Origin: Methylorubrum podarium
GTDB lineage: Bacteria > Pseudomonadota > Alphaproteobacteria > Rhizobiales > Beijerinckiaceae
Reading direction: 5' to 3'
NCBI RefSeq assembly: GCF_022179745.1
Contig: NZ_BPRD01000182.1
Span: 1 to 40,382 of the forward strand
DNA length: 40,382 nt
A model generated the notes under the pieces. It was not told where the DNA came from and did not search any database. It was given only the letters and a program-made list of their open reading frames with translations. The translations under genes and the position numbers were made by a program. The first letter of the stretch is position 1; each line of letters opens with the position of its first letter. Positions 38,441 to 40,382 of this stretch are shown here, piece by piece.

Positions 38441-39361
38441 ATGGCCAACATCACCGCCGCACTCGTGAAGGAGCTTCGCGAAAAGACCGGCGCCGGCATG
38501 ATGGATTGCAAGGGCGCGCTCAACGAGACCGACGGCGACCTCGAGGCAGCAGTCGATTGGTTGCGCAAAAAAGGTCTCGCCAAGGCCGCCAAGAAGGCCG
38601 GCCGCGTCGCGGCGGAAGGCCTCGTCGCCGCCGAGTCCGCCGGCCGGCACGCCGCGATCGTCGAGGTGAATTCCGAGACCGACTTCGTCGCCCGCAACGA
38701 CAGCTTCCAGGCGTTCGCCCGCGAGGCCGCCAAGCTCGCGCTGAACACCGACGGCACCCTCGAAGGCCTCCAGGCCGCGACCTTCCCCGGCTCGTCCGAG
38801 ACGGTCCAGGAGAAGCTCTCGAACCTCATCGCCACCATCGGCGAGAACATGACCCTGCGCCGCGTCGCCAAGCTCGAAGTGGGCAAGGGCGTGATCGCGT
38901 CCTACGTCCACGGCCAGATCAGCGAGGGGCTGGGCAAGATCGGCGTGCTCGTCGCGCTGGAATCCGAGGGCGACGTCGAGTTCCTCTCGACCCTGGGCCG
39001 CCAGATCGCCATGCACATCGCCGCGACGAGTCCGGTGGCGCTCGATGCCTCCGGCGTCGATCCGGCCGTGGTCGAGCGCGAGTCGAACATCCTGCGCGAG
39101 AAGAACGCCGGCAAGCCGGACCACGTGATGGCCAAGATCGTCGAGAGCGGCCTGAAGAGCTACTACAAGGAGGTCACCCTCCTGGAGCAGCCCTTCGTCC
39201 ACGACGGCTCCAAGACCATCACCCAGGTGCTCAAGGAGGCCGCGGGCAAGGCCGGCGGCGAGGTCACGATCAAGGGCTTCATCCGCTACGCGCTGGGCGA
39301 GGGCATCGAGAAGGACGAGGGTCCGGACTTCGCCGCCGAAGTCGCGAGCATGTCGCGCTGA
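38441..39361 (+). CDS. tsf: Elongation factor Ts
   Basis: The 306-residue protein catalyses GDP release from EF-Tu. The N-terminal UBA-like part contains [21 protein letters not shown] (cited in part) and the core shows [18 protein letters not shown], the usual EF-Ts signature with the Asp and Phe that contact EF-Tu. The helix [26 protein letters not shown] and the C-terminal [16 protein letters not shown] complete the family. GAGGA lies before the ATG. pyrH follows after 206 bases. Confidence 0.97.
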   Translation: MANITAALVKELREKTGAGMMDCKGALNETDGDLEAAVDWLRKKGLAKAAKKAGRVAAEGLVAAESAGRHAAIVEVNSETDFVARNDSFQAFAREAAKLALNTDGTLEGLQAATFPGSSETVQEKLSNLIATIGENMTLRRVAKLEVGKGVIASYVHGQISEGLGKIGVLVALESEGDVEFLSTLGRQIAMHIAATSPVALDASGVDPAVVERESNILREKNAGKPDHVMAKIVESGLKSYYKEVTLLEQPFVHDGSKTITQVLKEAAGKAGGEVTIKGFIRYALGEGIEKDEGPDFAAEVASMSR

Positions 39362-39567
39362 GGAGCGCCGCGCCGAAACGGATGCCGGTTCGGCGTCAGG
39401 GAGCGCGGCAAAGGACGGGATGAGGGCCGGTCGCGGCGCGCATCATCACCGATCCTCACAGGTCACCCGGCGGGGGGGCGGCGGCAGCGATGCCGCCGCC
39501 CCTCGACGTTTCGGCCCTCGTGTTGTTAGAAGCCGCGGCGCTATCAGCCCGAGCCGACGAGGATTCG

Positions 39568-40290
39568 ATGCCGGAGACGACGCCCTACCGCCGAGTCCTC
39601 GTGAAGCTGTCCGGGGAGGCTCTGGCCGCCCCCGACGGATACTGGCTCCATCCGCCGATGCTGGCGGCGCTCGCCGAGGACATCGCCGCCACGGTCTCCC
39701 GCGGGATCCAGATCGCGCTCGTCGTCGGCGGCGGCAACCTGATCCGCGGCGCGCGCATCTCGCAGGCGGGCTGGATCGACCGGGCGACCGGCGACTCGCT
39801 CGGCATGATGGCGACCGTGATGAACTCGCTCGCCATCGAGACGGCGCTCAACGCCGCGGGCGTGCAGGCGCGCACCATGTCGGCGGTCTCGATGCCGACG
39901 ATCTGCGAGACCTATGCCCGCCAGCCGGCGCTGCACCATCTCGACAAGGGCCAGGTGGTGGTGCTCGCGGGCGGCACCGGCAACCCGTACTTCACCACCG
40001 ACACCGCCGCGGTCCTGCGCGCGGCGGAGCTGCGCTGCGACGCCGTGCTGAAGGCGACCCAGGTGGACGGCGTCTACTCCGCCGACCCGAAGCGCGATCC
40101 GGAGGCGGTCCGCTACGATTCGATCACCCACGACGAGGCCATCGCCCGCGATCTCAAGGTGATGGACACCGCCGCCTTCGCGCTCGCCCGCGAGAGCCGG
40201 CTCACCATCGTGGTGGGCTCGGTGCACGCGCCGAGCTCGGTCACCGCGATCCTGACGGGCGCCTCGGTCTCGACCCGCGTGGTGCCGTAG
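39568..40290 (+). CDS. pyrH: UMP kinase
   Basis: The 240-residue protein phosphorylates UMP to UDP (amino-acid kinase fold, hexameric). I choose the ATG at 39568 with GAGGA six bases upstream over an ATG at 39490. Signatures are RRVLVKLSGEALA, the glycine loop VVGGGNLIRGARI, DSLGMMATVMNSLAIE, GGTGNPYFTTDTAAVLRAAEL (cited in part), ATQVDGVYSADPKRDP and LKVMDTAAFALARE. The order rpsB-tsf-pyrH is conserved in bacteria; frr would be expected just beyond the right edge. Confidence 0.96.
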   Translation: MPETTPYRRVLVKLSGEALAAPDGYWLHPPMLAALAEDIAATVSRGIQIALVVGGGNLIRGARISQAGWIDRATGDSLGMMATVMNSLAIETALNAAGVQARTMSAVSMPTICETYARQPALHHLDKGQVVVLAGGTGNPYFTTDTAAVLRAAELRCDAVLKATQVDGVYSADPKRDPEAVRYDSITHDEAIARDLKVMDTAAFALARESRLTIVVGSVHAPSSVTAILTGASVSTRVVP

Positions 40291-40345
40291 GAGGCCTTTC
40301 AGCTCCTACCCCATCCGCCCGATCGCTTCGGCCGCCGTCGCTCCG

Positions 40346-40368
40346 CTCCTCCCCTTTGTGGGGAGGAG
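40346..40368. repeat. CT-rich hairpin after pyrH
   Basis: CTCCTCCCC (40346-40354) and GGGGAGGAG (40360-40368) are exact reverse complements with a five-base loop TTTGT. It resembles the hairpin at 20988-21010 and probably belongs to the same dispersed repeat family. Confidence 0.6.
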
Positions 40369-40382
40369 GCAGGAGGTGGGGG

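Overview
The window looks like chromosome of a GC-rich alphaproteobacterium of the order Hyphomicrobiales, most likely Methylobacterium/Methylorubrum. The evidence is the very high GC with strong third-position G/C bias, the gene order (bamE, then cytochrome bc1 chaperone-DUF177-plsX-fabH-ihfA-merR; an AI-2E/PerM-type exporter-hda, then ppk-ppx; rpsB-tsf-pyrH), an S2 protein with a C-terminal helix-hairpin-helix extension, and polyamine synthesis through homospermidine. The genus is inferred from gene order and style, not from a database match.

Layout. Positions 1-1733 hold a truncated DUF1206 membrane gene, a small Smr-like gene and two tandem Uma2-type (DUF820) genes, all on the minus strand. 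Positions 1823-6757 hold a polyamine block on the minus strand: homospermidine synthase and a fold-III ornithine decarboxylase with an unusually long, structured leader. A CBS-domain gene (plus) and a GNAT gene (minus) lie between them. Positions 6950-11122 carry a Tat-exported glucan synthesis protein (OpgG/OpgD type), an overlapping GNAT gene, an Old Yellow Enzyme reductase and a HAD phosphatase. The HAD gene converges on bamE. Positions 11772-16741 are the lipid and nucleoid block (bc1 chaperone, DUF177, plsX, fabH, ihfA, merR, one unknown).

Positions 16905-22607 hold a small exported protein and the prkA-yeaH-spoVR stress trio. Positions 22794-24517 are purN and purM, overlapping by four bases. 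A DUF6429 gene, an AI-2E-family exporter and hda follow. Between hda and ppk sit two minus-strand genes that are less GC-rich and match no family I recognise; they look like an insertion. ppk and ppx (polyphosphate synthesis and breakdown) follow. After a hairpin-rich spacer comes an aspartate aminotransferase gene, divergent from a large CoA-transferase gene, with a TGCA-rich dyad in the shared promoter region. The window closes with rpsB, tsf and pyrH, whose spacers hold inverted repeats, and a short dispersed CT-rich hairpin.

Most of the window is ordinary housekeeping DNA. The best candidates for something less well described are the roughly 480-nt ornithine decarboxylase leader, the two-gene insertion at 26875-28229, the TGCA-rich dyad at 34545-34600, and the nested inverted-repeat element at 36768-36950. 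I see no CRISPR array, tRNA, rRNA, transposase, prophage or recognisable defence operon.
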